A DNA stretch of 64,000 nucleotides from Alteromonadaceae bacterium XY-R5. GTDB taxonomy: Bacteria > Pseudomonadota > Gammaproteobacteria > Enterobacterales > Alteromonadaceae. Of the stretch, positions 9,365-18,419 are shown in pieces. The position numbers and the translations under genes are program-made. The notes beneath the pieces are model-generated. The model was not told the origin of the DNA, ran no database searches, and saw nothing but the letters and a program-made list of their open reading frames with translations. The DNA lies in contig LXWE01000002.1 of assembly GCA_001660395.1 (NCBI GenBank), positions 372,001 through 436,000 on the forward strand. Direction: 5' to 3'. Every line of letters begins with the position of its first letter. Position 1 is the stretch's first letter.

Positions 9365-10974
9365 TAGCGTTGCTCCTTGTCTTGCGGCTTAACTGGCGTA
9401 TGGGCGCTAATAATGGCGCTGATCACGGCCTGGGCCTTATTGCGGGTTTCATCGGCTTCGGCCTGCGGGTTGGAGTCATATACCACACCGGCACCGGCCT
9501 GAATGTGGGCAATGCCATCTTTAACAAAGGCCGAGCGGATCACGATACAGGTATCCATATCGCCCTGACCATTGATGTAACCGACGGCGCCACCGTAGCT
9601 GCCGCGCCGCTCTTTTTCTACTTCGCGGATCAGGCTGGCGGCGCTGACTTTGGGCGCACCCACTAAGGTGCCCATGTTCATACAGGCCTGATAAGCGTGC
9701 AGGGCATCTAAATCATCTCTTAGCTGACCTACGACGCGCGAGACCAAATGCATGACGTGGGAATAGCGGTCGACTTTAAGCAAGTCTTTCACGTAACGAG
9801 AGCCCGGGCGGCTGACCTTCGCTACATCGTTACGGGCCAAATCCACCAACATAATGTGTTCGGCTTTTTCCTTTTCGTCCTGGCGTAAATCCAGTTCGAT
9901 GCGGCTGTCTAAATCTAAATTAATGCTGCCGTCGGCGTTCTTACCGCGCGGACGGGTGCCGGCTATGGGGTAAATCTCTACCTGATTGCTGGCCTGCTCG
10001 TATTTAATCGCCGATTCTGGCGAGGCACCAAACATGCAAAAATCGTCATCCTGCAGGAAGAACATGTAAGGGCTGGGGTTTTGCTGTTTGAGTTTCTGGT
10101 AGGCTAAATAAGGCTGAGGGCAGGGCAGGCTGAAAATACGTGACGGTACGACCTGGAAAATATCCCCTGCCAGAATGTGTTCTTTTAAATCCAGCACATC
10201 CTGCTTAAACACCTCGTCAGATTTATTCATGTGCAAATCGGACTGGCTGACGGTTTGGCTGATGTCACTGGCAACTGGCGTCAGATTCAGCAATTGCTGT
10301 TTGATTTGCTCTAAACGCTGACTCACAGCAAAGTACTGCTGGCTGATACTGGGGCCGCTGAACACACTGCCAATCAATTCAGTGGTTTGGGCCTGATGGT
10401 CAATCAGCAGCAGGGTTTCAGCTAAGTAGAATACGAAATCCGGACAGCTGTTAGCACTATCGGCAACTTTTGGTAACTTCTCGAAACTGGCCAGCAGGTC
10501 GTAAGCAAAAGCGCCGCCTAAGAATACCGCTTCGGGATGCTGGCGCAGGGGCTGGATTTGCTGAACTATTGTGCGCAGTGCATCAAACACCGCCGGGGCT
10601 TTCAGGCGGCTGTCTTCATCCAGACTGGCGTCAGCCTCAGCAAAGGTCAGCAGCAGTTGCTTGTCGGTTTGCACATCGCAGCTTACGCCTGCGGGTAAAT
10701 GTTCGGTGAACAGCGCCAATACGCCTAAGCCGTTGGCGGTCAGGGCGGTAATAGTGACCTGATTGCCCCAACATTCGAGTTTAACCGCGGCATCTGCCAG
10801 CAGCAGACTTTTGAGGTTGTCTTTGCTGTCGATCTCGGCAGATTCTAACAACAGATTATTGCCACGTCCGGCGCATAACTGCTGGTAAGCCTGCAGGGGA
10901 TCAGCGACATATGGACCAGGGACGATAAGGGTTTCGACCTTGCCTGGCTTTTCGCTTAATTCGGCTAAACTCAT
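9364..10974 (-). CDS. trpE: Anthranilate synthase component I
   Basis: A 536-aa chorismate-utilising enzyme making anthranilate with TrpG. The N-terminal domain carries the feedback motif LLLESAEI (near residues 40-47) that binds tryptophan in TrpE. The C-terminal chorismate-binding domain shows YPIAGTRPRG (near 335-344), ELDLRQDEKEKAEHIMLVD (near 361-379) and GAGVVYDSNP (near 499-508). Length is slightly above E. coli TrpE (520 aa). It is the first structural gene of the operon, behind the trpL attenuator, so expression is probably controlled by charged tRNA-Trp and activity by tryptophan feedback. Confidence 0.97.
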   Translation of the reverse strand: MSLAELSEKPGKVETLIVPGPYVADPLQAYQQLCAGRGNNLLLESAEIDSKDNLKSLLLADAAVKLECWGNQVTITALTANGLGVLALFTEHLPAGVSCDVQTDKQLLLTFAEADASLDEDSRLKAPAVFDALRTIVQQIQPLRQHPEAVFLGGAFAYDLLASFEKLPKVADSANSCPDFVFYLAETLLLIDHQAQTTELIGSVFSGPSISQQYFAVSQRLEQIKQQLLNLTPVASDISQTVSQSDLHMNKSDEVFKQDVLDLKEHILAGDIFQVVPSRIFSLPCPQPYLAYQKLKQQNPSPYMFFLQDDDFCMFGASPESAIKYEQASNQVEIYPIAGTRPRGKNADGSINLDLDSRIELDLRQDEKEKAEHIMLVDLARNDVAKVSRPGSRYVKDLLKVDRYSHVMHLVSRVVGQLRDDLDALHAYQACMNMGTLVGAPKVSAASLIREVEKERRGSYGGAVGYINGQGDMDTCIVIRSAFVKDGIAHIQAGAGVVYDSNPQAEADETRNKAQAVISAIISAHTPVKPQDKEQR

Positions 10975-11028
10975 GATTTTTCTCTGTTTACTTTCTTGCT
11001 TTGAGCAAGTTTTAAAAATTTAAGGCAT

Positions 11029-11056
11029 AAAAAAAGCCCGTCTGGGAAGACGGGCT
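11029..11056 (-). terminator. trp attenuator terminator (3:4 hairpin)
   Basis: On the minus strand AGCCCGTCT and AGACGGGCT form a perfect 9-bp stem (plus-strand arms 11048-11056 and 11035-11043) with a 4-nt loop, followed by seven T residues (complement of 11029-11035). It lies between the trpL stop codon and trpE. Its first arm can instead pair with 11091-11098, the antiterminator, so it is the conditional terminator of the trp operon. Confidence 0.93.
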
Positions 11057-11070
11057 TTTCTGATTCTTTT

Positions 11071-11186
11071 GCGCCAATACACGCACACACAGCCCGTCAC
11101 TGAGGGATGTGCCACCACCAAATAGTACGGATTGTAGTGTGTGCTAACTGTGTCATCTTCTTAGATTCACTCTGCGTATTGGTGCG
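11071..11186 (-). promoter_or_regulatory. trp leader RNA: 1:2 and 2:3 pairing segments
   Basis: Within the leader, GCACACAC (plus 11137-11144, inside trpL) is complementary to GTGTGTGC (plus 11083-11090), the 1:2 pause hairpin. GACGGGCT (plus 11091-11098) is complementary to AGCCCGTC (plus 11049-11056), the 2:3 antiterminator. An outer helix is also possible between plus 11174-11186 and 11071-11084 (CGCACCAATACGC with GCGTGTATTGGCGC, one bulge), bracketing the leader peptide. I found no convincing TrpR operator. Confidence 0.85.
11097..11156 (-). CDS. trpL: trp operon leader peptide
   Basis: A 19-codon reading frame encodes MTQLAHTTIRTIWWWHIPQ, with three consecutive UGG codons at positions 13-15. 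It starts at the ATG at 11156 and stops at the TGA at 11097-11099, which lies at the start of pairing segment 2. A ribosome stalled at the Trp codons would cover segment 1 and allow the 2:3 antiterminator; a ribosome reaching the stop codon would cover segment 2 and allow the 3:4 terminator. Position, size and Trp content match enterobacterial trpL (14 aa, two Trp). Confidence 0.93.
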   Translation of the reverse strand: MTQLAHTTIRTIWWWHIPQ

Positions 11187-11234
11187 TTATTATTGGTTTA
11201 CGGGGCTAACTTGTTTTGCCAACTGAGGTTTTTT

Positions 11235-11263
11235 CAGACATTTGAGTCGCTTCTCAGTATAAT
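11235..11263 (+). promoter_or_regulatory. Candidate sigma-70 promoter of rnm operon
   Basis: A perfect TATAAT at 11258-11263 follows CAGACA (11235-11240, four of six matches to TTGACA) with 17-bp spacing. It lies 84-112 nt upstream of the rnm start codon and points toward it. Confidence 0.55.
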
Positions 11264-11346
11264 GTCGGCATTGCCCCCGACTTGGCTATAGAAGAAAACA
11301 AATCGCCGCCGCTGTCAATACGTAAAATGGTTATAAGTTAAACTTT

Positions 11347-12231
11347 ATGAAAATCGACCTCCACAGTCACACCTGCTATTCCGATGGTCAGCTCACCCCA
11401 AAAGAACTGATTGATCGTGCCCACAATATGCAGCTGGATGTGCTGGCCATCACGGATCACGATAGTCTAGACGCTTTGCCTGAGGCCCATGCCTATCAGG
11501 CTACCCAGAAGCGCCAATTACGTATTTTAAACGGTGTAGAATTTTCTACTGGTTGGCATAATTTTGATATTCACATTCTGGGCTTAAACCTGCCGTTAGA
11601 TGATGAAACTTTTAATGCGCGTTTGGCTCAGCAGCACCACACCCGTTTGCAACGGGCGATAAAAATCGGTGAGAAACTGGCCAAAGCCGGTATCGAAGGC
11701 ACCTATGACGATGCCAAGGCGATGGCGGGAAAAGGTCAGGTGACTCGCGCCCATTTTGCCCGGGTGCTGGTGCAGCGTGGCGAGGTGTCTGATTTTGACG
11801 CTGCCTTTAAAAAGTACTTGGGAAAAGGTAAACGGGCCCATGTAAAACCCGACTGGATCAGTATTCAGCAGGCCATTGAGTGGATCCAGGACGCGGGTGG
11901 AAAGGCCGTTCTTGCCCATCCAGGACGCTACGACTTAAGCGGTAAATGGCTGCGCAAACTGGTGGTTGAATTTGCCCAGGCTGGCGGCGATGGCCTGGAA
12001 GTGGTGCATCATGGATTATCACCAGATACCCGTAATCTGCTTGCCAGTTTCTGCCATGAGTATGATTTGCAGGCGTCGGCCGGCTCCGATTTTCATTTTC
12101 CTAACCGCTGGACCGAACTGGGGCGGAATTTAGGCATTCCTCTGGTCCTTGAACCTGTATGGCAGGACTGGGACTGGGCGACAGAACTTAATCAGGCGCG
12201 GGCACAGGCGTTGCTCGACGCCCAACACTAG
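11347..12231 (+). CDS. rnm: RNase AM, PHP-domain 5'-3' exonuclease
   Basis: A 294-aa PHP-domain phosphoesterase corresponding to E. coli YciV/RNase AM, a 5'-3' exonuclease that matures the 5' ends of rRNAs and degrades short oligonucleotides. The metal ligands are in DLHSHTCYSDG (near residues 4-14), TDHDSLD (near 36-42), the VLAHPGRYDLSG segment (near 188-199) and the C-terminal GSDFHFPNR (near 241-249). Length is like E. coli (293 aa). It is first in the rnm-yciO-scpA-scpB-rluB operon and divergent from trp, the gene order known from E. coli and many relatives. Confidence 0.95.
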   Translation: MKIDLHSHTCYSDGQLTPKELIDRAHNMQLDVLAITDHDSLDALPEAHAYQATQKRQLRILNGVEFSTGWHNFDIHILGLNLPLDDETFNARLAQQHHTRLQRAIKIGEKLAKAGIEGTYDDAKAMAGKGQVTRAHFARVLVQRGEVSDFDAAFKKYLGKGKRAHVKPDWISIQQAIEWIQDAGGKAVLAHPGRYDLSGKWLRKLVVEFAQAGGDGLEVVHHGLSPDTRNLLASFCHEYDLQASAGSDFHFPNRWTELGRNLGIPLVLEPVWQDWDWATELNQARAQALLDAQH

Positions 12232-12246
12232 CAAGGTAGTCATACC

Positions 12247-12867
12247 ATGAGTCAGTTTTTTTATGTACATCCGGATAATCCCCAGCAACGTCTGTTGCGT
12301 CAGGCGGTGGAGATGATCCATAACGGCGCTGTAGTGGTGTATCCGACGGATTCGGGTTACGCCATAGGCTGTCATTTAGATGACAAAAGCGCTCTCGAGC
12401 GTATCTGCCGGATTCGTAATATTGGTAAAGATCATAACTTTACCCTGATGTGCCGGGATATGTCGGAGTTGTCTGTTTACGCCAAAGTTGAAAATCAGGC
12501 GTTTCGGATGATCAAACACAATACACCGGGGCCATACACCTTTATCCTGCGCGCCACCAAAGAAGTACCAAAGCGCCTGCTTAACGAAAAGCGTAAAACC
12601 ATTGGCCTGCGGGTGCCGGATAATGCTATCGCATTAGGGCTGCTGGAAGAGCTGAACCAGCCACTGATGTCGACCACGCTAATTCTGCCAGGACAGAATG
12701 TGGCGGAGTCTGACCCGGAAGAGATTCGCGACAAACTGGAAAAACAAGTGGATTTGATTCTGCATGGTGGCATATTGGGTGAAAAACCCACCAGTGTCAT
12801 CGACCTGAGCGATGATGATGTCAAAGTGATCCGTGAAGGACAGGGCGATATTTCTGAATTTCTATGA
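12247..12867 (+). CDS. yciO: YciO, threonylcarbamoyl-AMP synthase-like (Sua5/YrdC family)
   Basis: A 206-aa Sua5/YrdC/YciO-fold protein. Family features are VVVYPTDSGYAIGC (near residues 32-45), the KxR/SxN region around RICRIRNIGKDHNFTLMC (near 56-73) and a PGPYTFIL segment (near 97-104). YrdC makes threonylcarbamoyl-AMP for tRNA t6A. YciO shares the fold, but its role in vivo is less clear, so the essential copy (tsaC) is probably elsewhere. It is 15 bp after rnm and overlaps scpA by 4 bp (ATGA). Confidence 0.92.
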   Translation: MSQFFYVHPDNPQQRLLRQAVEMIHNGAVVVYPTDSGYAIGCHLDDKSALERICRIRNIGKDHNFTLMCRDMSELSVYAKVENQAFRMIKHNTPGPYTFILRATKEVPKRLLNEKRKTIGLRVPDNAIALGLLEELNQPLMSTTLILPGQNVAESDPEEIRDKLEKQVDLILHGGILGEKPTSVIDLSDDDVKVIREGQGDISEFL

Positions 12868-13730
12868 GTGAACAGGACAACCAGGCACCCTCTGCTGAAG
12901 TAACCTCAACTGCGCGTGAACCGGTACAGCAGCTGCTGCCACTGGCCTTCATTCACGGTGAGGCGATGTTGGAACGGCCGGAAGATTTGTATATTCCGCC
13001 GGATGCCCTGGAAGTCATCCTTGAGGCCTTTGAAGGGCCTCTCGATTTACTCTTGTACCTAATCCGCAAGCAAAAATTCGACATCCTGAATCTCCCCGTG
13101 TTGCAAATTACCCGTCAGTACATGGAGTACGTGGAGGTGATGCGCGAGCTGAAATTAGAGCTGGCTGCCGAATATCTGCTGATGGCGGCGATTCTGGCGG
13201 AGATTAAGTCACGCTTGTTATTGCCGAGGCCCGCCAGTGCCGATGACGATGAACTTGATCCGCGCGCAGAGCTGATTCGCCGTTTGCGCGAATACGAGGT
13301 GGTCAAAGAAGCCGCCCAGGATTTAGACCAGTTGCCGCGACTGGAGCGGGATGTGTTTGAAGCCAGCGCTCAGCCAGCACCGAGTGTGCAGCCTGTCCGT
13401 ATTCAGCCTCAGGTGAGTATGCAGGAACTGGTGCTGAGTTTTCAGCAAGTGCTTAAACGGGCCAGTGCCTTTGAGCATCATCAAATTGAACGTGAAGCCT
13501 TATCGACTCGGGAACGGATGGCTGCGATTTTAGAAAAAGTCGCCAATGCCAACGGCCAGTTTGTTGGCTTCGATGAATTGTTCCAGGTCAGCGAAGGGAG
13601 AGCCGGTGTGGTAGTAACCTTTTTGGCGGTACTGGAACTGGTGAAAGAAAGGCTGATTGAACTGGTGCAGGCGGAGCCCTTCGCCAATATTCATGTGAAA
13701 ACCTGCCGTCGGGAGGACGAGGATGGCTAA
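12864..13730 (+). CDS. scpA: Segregation and condensation protein A
   Basis: A 288-aa kleisin that bridges SMC heads together with ScpB during chromosome condensation. Family hallmarks are FEGPLDLLLYLIRKQKFDI (near residues 53-71), AAEYLLMAAILAEIKSRLLLP (near 100-120) and the C-terminal winged helix with VTFLAVLELVKERLIEL (near 251-267). Residues ~1-40 form an extra polar N-terminal tail common in gammaproteobacterial ScpA. It overlaps both yciO (4 bp) and scpB (8 bp). Confidence 0.96.
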   Translation: MSEQDNQAPSAEVTSTAREPVQQLLPLAFIHGEAMLERPEDLYIPPDALEVILEAFEGPLDLLLYLIRKQKFDILNLPVLQITRQYMEYVEVMRELKLELAAEYLLMAAILAEIKSRLLLPRPASADDDELDPRAELIRRLREYEVVKEAAQDLDQLPRLERDVFEASAQPAPSVQPVRIQPQVSMQELVLSFQQVLKRASAFEHHQIEREALSTRERMAAILEKVANANGQFVGFDELFQVSEGRAGVVVTFLAVLELVKERLIELVQAEPFANIHVKTCRREDEDG

Positions 13731-14355
13731 ACTCGCCAAAGCACAATTAAAACAACTGGTGGAAGCCGCGATATTTGTCGCCGAAGCCCCCATCAGCAAA
13801 GTACAATTGCAGGAAACTGTGCTGGATGGTTTAAACGTCTCTCAAAAAGCGCTGAATGACGTGCTGGAAGAATTGCGACTGGATTACCAGCCTCGGGGCA
13901 TTCAGCTAGTTGAAGTGGCCTCAGGCTACCGTTTTCAGTCGATGGACAGTTTGAGTCCCTGGTTGAGCAAAATGTGGCAGGAGCAGGCACCCCGTTATTC
14001 GCGGGCAATGCTGGAAACTCTGGCCCTGATTGCCTATCGCCAGCCCATCACCCGGGGAGAGATTGAGGATGTACGTGGGGTTGCGGTCAGCAGCCATATT
14101 ATGAAAACCCTCACGGAACGAGGCTGGATCAAAGTGGTGGGGCACAAAGAAGTGCCAGGTCGTCCGGGATTATATGCCACCACCCGGGCATTTTTAGACT
14201 ATTTTTCATTAACCAGTATCAGTCAGTTGCCATCCATTGATGCATTTGCCCAATTGGCCTCTGAACCTACTGGCGATGAACCCCTGCGGGTGTTGGCAAA
14301 CGATGCCGAAGAGGTAGCCGAGCCCCTTACTCAAGATCAAGAGCATTTACATTAA
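13723..14355 (+). CDS. scpB: Segregation and condensation protein B
   Basis: A 210-aa protein of two tandem winged helices that dimerises and binds ScpA in the SMC-ScpAB complex. Hallmarks are [17 protein letters not shown] (near residues 9-25), [29 protein letters not shown] (near 89-117, the family signature) and the GRPGLYATT segment (near 144-152). The C-terminus after ~170 is an acidic low-complexity tail. The stop codon overlaps the rluB start codon by one base. Confidence 0.96.
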   Translation: MAKLAKAQLKQLVEAAIFVAEAPISKVQLQETVLDGLNVSQKALNDVLEELRLDYQPRGIQLVEVASGYRFQSMDSLSPWLSKMWQEQAPRYSRAMLETLALIAYRQPITRGEIEDVRGVAVSSHIMKTLTERGWIKVVGHKEVPGRPGLYATTRAFLDYFSLTSISQLPSIDAFAQLASEPTGDEPLRVLANDAEEVAEPLTQDQEHLH

Positions 14356-15221
14356 TGAGTGAAAAACTACAAAAAGTCCTGGCCAATGCTGGCGTGGGCT
14401 CCCGTCGTGAGATGGAAACCTGGATCCAACACGGACGTATCTCCGTAAACGGACACCTTGCAACTTTGGGTGATCGTGTTGAGCCCGAAGATCAAATCCG
14501 TGTCGATGGGCGTTTGATTGAACGTATGCAAGATAAAAATATCTGCCGCGTACTGATGTATAACAAACCGGAAGGTGAGTTGTGCAGCCGTAAAGATCCG
14601 GAAGGCCGCGCCACAGTATTTGACCGCATGCCGACCATTAAAAATGGCCGCTGGATTGCGGTAGGCCGACTGGATATTAATACCAGTGGTTTACTGTTAT
14701 TTACTAACGACGGGGAACTTGCTAACCGTTTAATGCATCCAAAGCATGAAGTCGAGCGCGAATATGCCGTGCGTGTGTTCGGTGAAGTGGATAACGCCAT
14801 GATCAACCGCCTGAAAAAAGGTGTGAAACTGGAAGATGGCGAAGCCCGCTTTACCACCATTCGTAAACGTACCGGTGAAGATGACAGTCTGAACAGCTGG
14901 TTTAACGTCAGTCTGTCGGAAGGCCGCAACCGTGAAGTCCGCCGCATGTGGGAATCACAGGAAGTTCAGGTGAGCCGTTTGATCCGGGTACGTTATGGCG
15001 ACCTGGAACTGCAAAAACGTCTGCCTCAGGGGGCCTGGGTAGAACTGGATTTGGCAGATGTAAATAAACTGCGCAAAACCGTACAGTTACCAGCTGAAAC
15101 CGAATCTTTGGTTGATGTTAAACAGGGTAAACTGGATCACGCTCGCATCAGCCGCATGCGTCGCTCGGTGAAAAAACACAAGCTGGCGCAGCAGCGCAGT
15201 AAAGGTCGTTCACAAGACTAG
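14355..15221 (+). CDS. rluB: 23S rRNA pseudouridine-2605 synthase RluB
   Basis: A 288-aa pseudouridine synthase of the RsuA/RluB/E/F group. An S4 RNA-binding domain covers residues 1-60 ([27 protein letters not shown]). The catalytic Asp lies in [18 protein letters not shown] (near 102-119), and [14 protein letters not shown] (near 189-202) is the usual RluB motif. The C-terminal ~60 residues are basic ([11 protein letters not shown]). Position after scpB is the standard order and supports RluB over RsuA or RluE/F. It probably ends the rnm operon, with msrB close behind. Confidence 0.95.
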   Translation: MSEKLQKVLANAGVGSRREMETWIQHGRISVNGHLATLGDRVEPEDQIRVDGRLIERMQDKNICRVLMYNKPEGELCSRKDPEGRATVFDRMPTIKNGRWIAVGRLDINTSGLLLFTNDGELANRLMHPKHEVEREYAVRVFGEVDNAMINRLKKGVKLEDGEARFTTIRKRTGEDDSLNSWFNVSLSEGRNREVRRMWESQEVQVSRLIRVRYGDLELQKRLPQGAWVELDLADVNKLRKTVQLPAETESLVDVKQGKLDHARISRMRRSVKKHKLAQQRSKGRSQD

Positions 15222-15249
15222 TACAAGTATGCTGGTGAACGGAGGAAAT

Positions 15250-15639
15250 ATGCAAAAATCGGATGCCCAGTGGCAACAGCAACTGAGTGAAGAAGAGTAC
15301 CGTGTATGCCGGTTAAAAGGCACTGAAATGCCATTTTCCGGCACTCTGCTGCACAATAAACAAACAGGCACTTATTTGTGCAAATGTTGTGGCGCAGAGC
15401 TGTTCCGTTCTGAGCATAAATTTGATTCTGGCTGTGGTTGGCCATCGTTTTTTCAGCAATCTGAAAGCGCCAATGTGCGTTATCAGCCGGATAATAGCCA
15501 CGGTATGCAACGTATTGAAATATTGTGCAAAGTCTGTGATGCGCACCTCGGACATGTGTTTGAGGACGGCCCAGCCCCGACAGGACAGCGTTATTGCGTC
15601 AATTCGGTGTCGATGACATTTGAAAAGTCTGACCAGTAA
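15250..15639 (+). CDS. msrB: Peptide methionine-R-sulfoxide reductase
   Basis: A 129-aa enzyme reducing the R epimer of methionine sulfoxide in proteins, without a signal peptide and so cytoplasmic. Two zinc-binding CxxC pairs are visible (CKCCGAE near 42-48, CKVCDAH near 91-97). GCGWPSFF is near 64-71, and the catalytic Cys lies in [11 protein letters not shown] (near 113-123). I place the start at 15250 because GGAGG lies at 15241-15245; an upstream ATG at 15229 would overlap that site. The gene follows rluB after 28 bp and ends in a strong terminator. Confidence 0.94.
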   Translation: MQKSDAQWQQQLSEEEYRVCRLKGTEMPFSGTLLHNKQTGTYLCKCCGAELFRSEHKFDSGCGWPSFFQQSESANVRYQPDNSHGMQRIEILCKVCDAHLGHVFEDGPAPTGQRYCVNSVSMTFEKSDQ

Positions 15640-15721
15640 TACCGTTAACGCATAAAAAAATACAAAATATTTTTCTGAAAGTTAGTTACAGATTTTTTCG
15701 CCAAAAACGATCAAAAATACA

Positions 15722-15751
15722 AAAGGGGCCGACAGGCCCCTTTGCTTTTTT
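15722..15751 (+). terminator. Rho-independent terminator after msrB
   Basis: AAAGGGGCC and GGCCCCTTT form a perfect 9-bp stem with loop GACA (15722-15743), followed by GCTTTTTT. It lies between the convergent msrB and DUF2989 genes and may work in both directions, since an A-rich stretch precedes it. Confidence 0.88.
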
Positions 15752-15773
15752 CACTATTTGCTACCAGGAATCG

Positions 15774-16571
15774 CTAGTATTTTCGGCTTGAGAATGTGCC
15801 TTGCTGAATTTGTTCAGCTACCCAGTCAGCCCGTTTTTTCAGAGTGGCGACGTCTATTCCTTGCTTAATTAACTGAATTTCCAGCTGACTTAAATTTAAG
15901 TCTGTCACTTCAAAGTCTTCTCCAACTGCGCCCCACAGATAGGCCATCGACAGATTGTCTTGTTTTAAATAAATGGTACTGATACTGCGGAACACTTCTT
16001 TGTCAATTTCCGCATCTTGTTTATAAAGTTCTAACGCATGCAGAAGCTTGAAGAGCGCGCTGTCTAAATCGAATTTGACATAGTAACTGGCCAGGGCAAT
16101 TTGCAGGTCAGGCTCATCAAGCTTCTTGGTGCCTTCATAGCTGAGCAGGGTATCCAGAGCCTTTTGATTGCCAAACCGGGACCAGTGATAGTAAAGCAGG
16201 TAAGGATCTTTTGAGTCTTTGGTCTCGATGGCCAGACGCTTTAATTCGCGGTTTGCCGTCAATAGGCCTCGCATTCGTCCGGTTTCCTTTTCGCGCAATT
16301 TTATGTGCTCAATCTGGGCCGCTTTAGACACACATTTTTTATAGTTTTCAAAGCCGACTAAGAGTATGTACAGATCTTTTTCTGTATAGGGCTGCAGATG
16401 CTGATAACGTTTGTTGATAATGACGGCCTTTTCGGCACGGCACCATCCATCAGGGTTTAAATCTGAGCATAGCTGAGGCTCTTCCTCACAAATGTCCTTA
16501 ACTGTTTTCTCAAACATACCTTCGCAACCTGTGAGGAAAAGGAGTGCGAAGACCCAGCAGAAATGACGCAT
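15774..16571 (-). CDS. DUF2989 lipoprotein
   Basis: A 265-aa predicted lipoprotein with a lipobox LTGC at residues 13-16 after a short hydrophobic signal. The rest matches the DUF2989 family: a Cys-rich segment after the lipidated Cys (ICEEEPQLCSDLNPDGWC, near 27-44), then a helical region resembling TPR/Sel1 repeats. It has no catalytic motif, and I know of no established function. It lies alone, convergent with msrB and divergent from GAPDH. Confidence 0.8.
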   Translation of the reverse strand: MRHFCWVFALLFLTGCEGMFEKTVKDICEEEPQLCSDLNPDGWCRAEKAVIINKRYQHLQPYTEKDLYILLVGFENYKKCVSKAAQIEHIKLREKETGRMRGLLTANRELKRLAIETKDSKDPYLLYYHWSRFGNQKALDTLLSYEGTKKLDEPDLQIALASYYVKFDLDSALFKLLHALELYKQDAEIDKEVFRSISTIYLKQDNLSMAYLWGAVGEDFEVTDLNLSQLEIQLIKQGIDVATLKKRADWVAEQIQQGTFSSRKY

Positions 16572-16779
16572 TGATAACCTTAAAAATGACGAAAAATTAC
16601 TGATAAATCTCCGTTTAATCAGTTTTTTTCTCGAGTTCTGAAAATTTTGTACAATTTGGCGTCAACCGCCAGTTTCATTACAATAGCCGCGCTTTTGTGT
16701 ATGCCATCGTTTGGCAGACAGATGCTTAATTTTACCTACCCTACACATAGATGCAAAGTTGTAAAAGGCTAATATCACT

Positions 16780-18234
16780 ATGAACCAACAATTTGAACAG
16801 GAATTGCTTAGCAGCTGGCAAGAAAGACAAGAATATGCAGAGATGATGCAGCCGCTGTTGGGTAAATTGTACCGTGACAAGGCGGTAGAAATCTCCTTGT
16901 ATGGAAAGCCATTGCTGGGTGCAACTGCCATCGACATTATTAAAGCGCATCGTACTGTGCGCTTACATGAGGGTGAAAAACTTCGCCTACGTGAAAGCTG
17001 GCCAATTTTAGAAGAGCTGAGCCGTTTAAAGCTTGCTCCTGCGCAAATTGATTTGGGCCGTTTGGCCTATGGCTACCATTATGGTGGCAAAGGCGAAGGT
17101 CTGGACATTCCTGCCTATCTGAAACAAGAACTGGCAGATATCGTTGATCAAGAAGACAATCAGGCACCGCGCGACGTAGTGCTGTATGGTTTCGGTCGTA
17201 TTGGCCGTTTGATGGCGCGTTTGTTGATTGAACGCCAGGGCCGTAATAACAAGCTGCGTCTGAAAGCGATTGTGGTTCGTGGTGGCAAAGACGGCGATCT
17301 TGAAAAGCGCGCCAGTTTGCTGCGTCGTGATTCCGTGCATGGTCCATTTAATGGCAGTATTACGGTTGATCACGAGCGTAACGCGTTGAAAGCCAATGGT
17401 GCTTACATTCAGGTGATCTATGCAAATTCTCCTGATGAAGTGGATTACACCAAATACGGAATTAAAGATGCCATCGTGGTAGATAATACGGGCATTTGGC
17501 GCGACCGTGACGGTTTAGGTTTACACCTGAAAGCCAAAGGTACCAGCAAAGTTATCCTGACGGCGCCGGGCAAAGGCGATATCAAGAACATCGTACATGG
17601 TGTGAATGATGCTGATATTTTGCCAGAAGACACTATTTTGTCGGCTGCCAGCTGTACCACCAATGCCATTACACCTGCACTGAAAGCGCTGGATGAAATG
17701 TACGGCATTAAAAATGGTCACGTAGAGACAGTGCACTCTTACACCAACGACCAAAACCTGATTGATAACTATCACAAAGCTGATCGTCGTGGTCGCAGTG
17801 CGCCACTGAACATGGTGATGACGGAAACGGGCGCAGCGAAAGCAGTGGCCAAAGCCTATCCTAAACTGCAGGGCAAACTAACTGGTAATGCCATTCGTGT
17901 CCCAACACCGAATGTATCTCTGGCGATTTTGAACCTGAATCTGGATAAAAGCACGAGTAAAGATGAAATCAATGCATTCTTGCGTGACACGTCTTTACAC
18001 AGCACCTTGCACAATCAGGTAGATTACACTGAATCAACAGAAATCGTGTCCAGTGACTTAGTGGGATCTCGCGCGGCCTGTGTGGTCGATTCTCAGGCAA
18101 CTATTGTATCTGATGATCGCGCTACTCTTTACCTTTGGTATGATAACGAATTCGGTTACAGCTGCCAGGTAATGCGCTGTGTGCAGACTATGGCCGGTCA
18201 GCAATTTGGGGTGTACCCAAAGGTTGCTAACTAA
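16780..18234 (+). CDS. Glyceraldehyde-3-phosphate dehydrogenase, long form
   Basis: A 484-aa phosphorylating GAPDH. The NAD(P)-binding start YGFGRIGRLMARLL is near residues 135-148 and the catalytic Cys lies in SAASCTTNAITPALK (near 287-301). HSYTNDQNLID (near 321-331) and WYDNEFGYSCQVMR (near 456-469) are also typical. The catalytic core begins only after ~125 residues of extra helical N-terminal sequence; canonical GAPDH is ~335 aa. Long forms of this type occur in Shewanella, Vibrio and Pseudomonas beside a normal GapA and have been linked to gluconeogenesis, but cofactor preference cannot be decided here. Monocistronic with its own terminator. Confidence 0.93.
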   Translation: MNQQFEQELLSSWQERQEYAEMMQPLLGKLYRDKAVEISLYGKPLLGATAIDIIKAHRTVRLHEGEKLRLRESWPILEELSRLKLAPAQIDLGRLAYGYHYGGKGEGLDIPAYLKQELADIVDQEDNQAPRDVVLYGFGRIGRLMARLLIERQGRNNKLRLKAIVVRGGKDGDLEKRASLLRRDSVHGPFNGSITVDHERNALKANGAYIQVIYANSPDEVDYTKYGIKDAIVVDNTGIWRDRDGLGLHLKAKGTSKVILTAPGKGDIKNIVHGVNDADILPEDTILSAASCTTNAITPALKALDEMYGIKNGHVETVHSYTNDQNLIDNYHKADRRGRSAPLNMVMTETGAAKAVAKAYPKLQGKLTGNAIRVPTPNVSLAILNLNLDKSTSKDEINAFLRDTSLHSTLHNQVDYTESTEIVSSDLVGSRAACVVDSQATIVSDDRATLYLWYDNEFGYSCQVMRCVQTMAGQQFGVYPKVAN

Positions 18235-18256
18235 TAGCCAGCTAATGAGTTAATAG

Positions 18257-18282
18257 AAAGCGCCGTTTATCGGCGCTTTTTT
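18257..18282 (+). terminator. Rho-independent terminator after GAPDH gene
   Basis: AAAGCGCCG and CGGCGCTTT form a 9-bp stem around a TTTAT loop, followed by a run of T residues ending at 18282. It starts 22 bp after the GAPDH stop codon. Confidence 0.9.
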
Positions 18283-18419
18283 GTTCACCGATAAAAAGAA
18301 TTTACAATTTCCTAAGAAATTCTCATGCAAAATTGCCCCTATTTGGCCGCCAGACCTTAGCCTTCGCACAAGGAGTTATGCTAGATTACGGCGTTAAAAA
18401 AACAGTCAGGAACGAATTC

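Noticed and set aside
11187-11220. Possible trp promoter on the minus strand (TTGGCA with AATAAT)
   Set aside because: Spacing is about 22 bp, outside the sigma-70 range. A real promoter must be here but I cannot place it.
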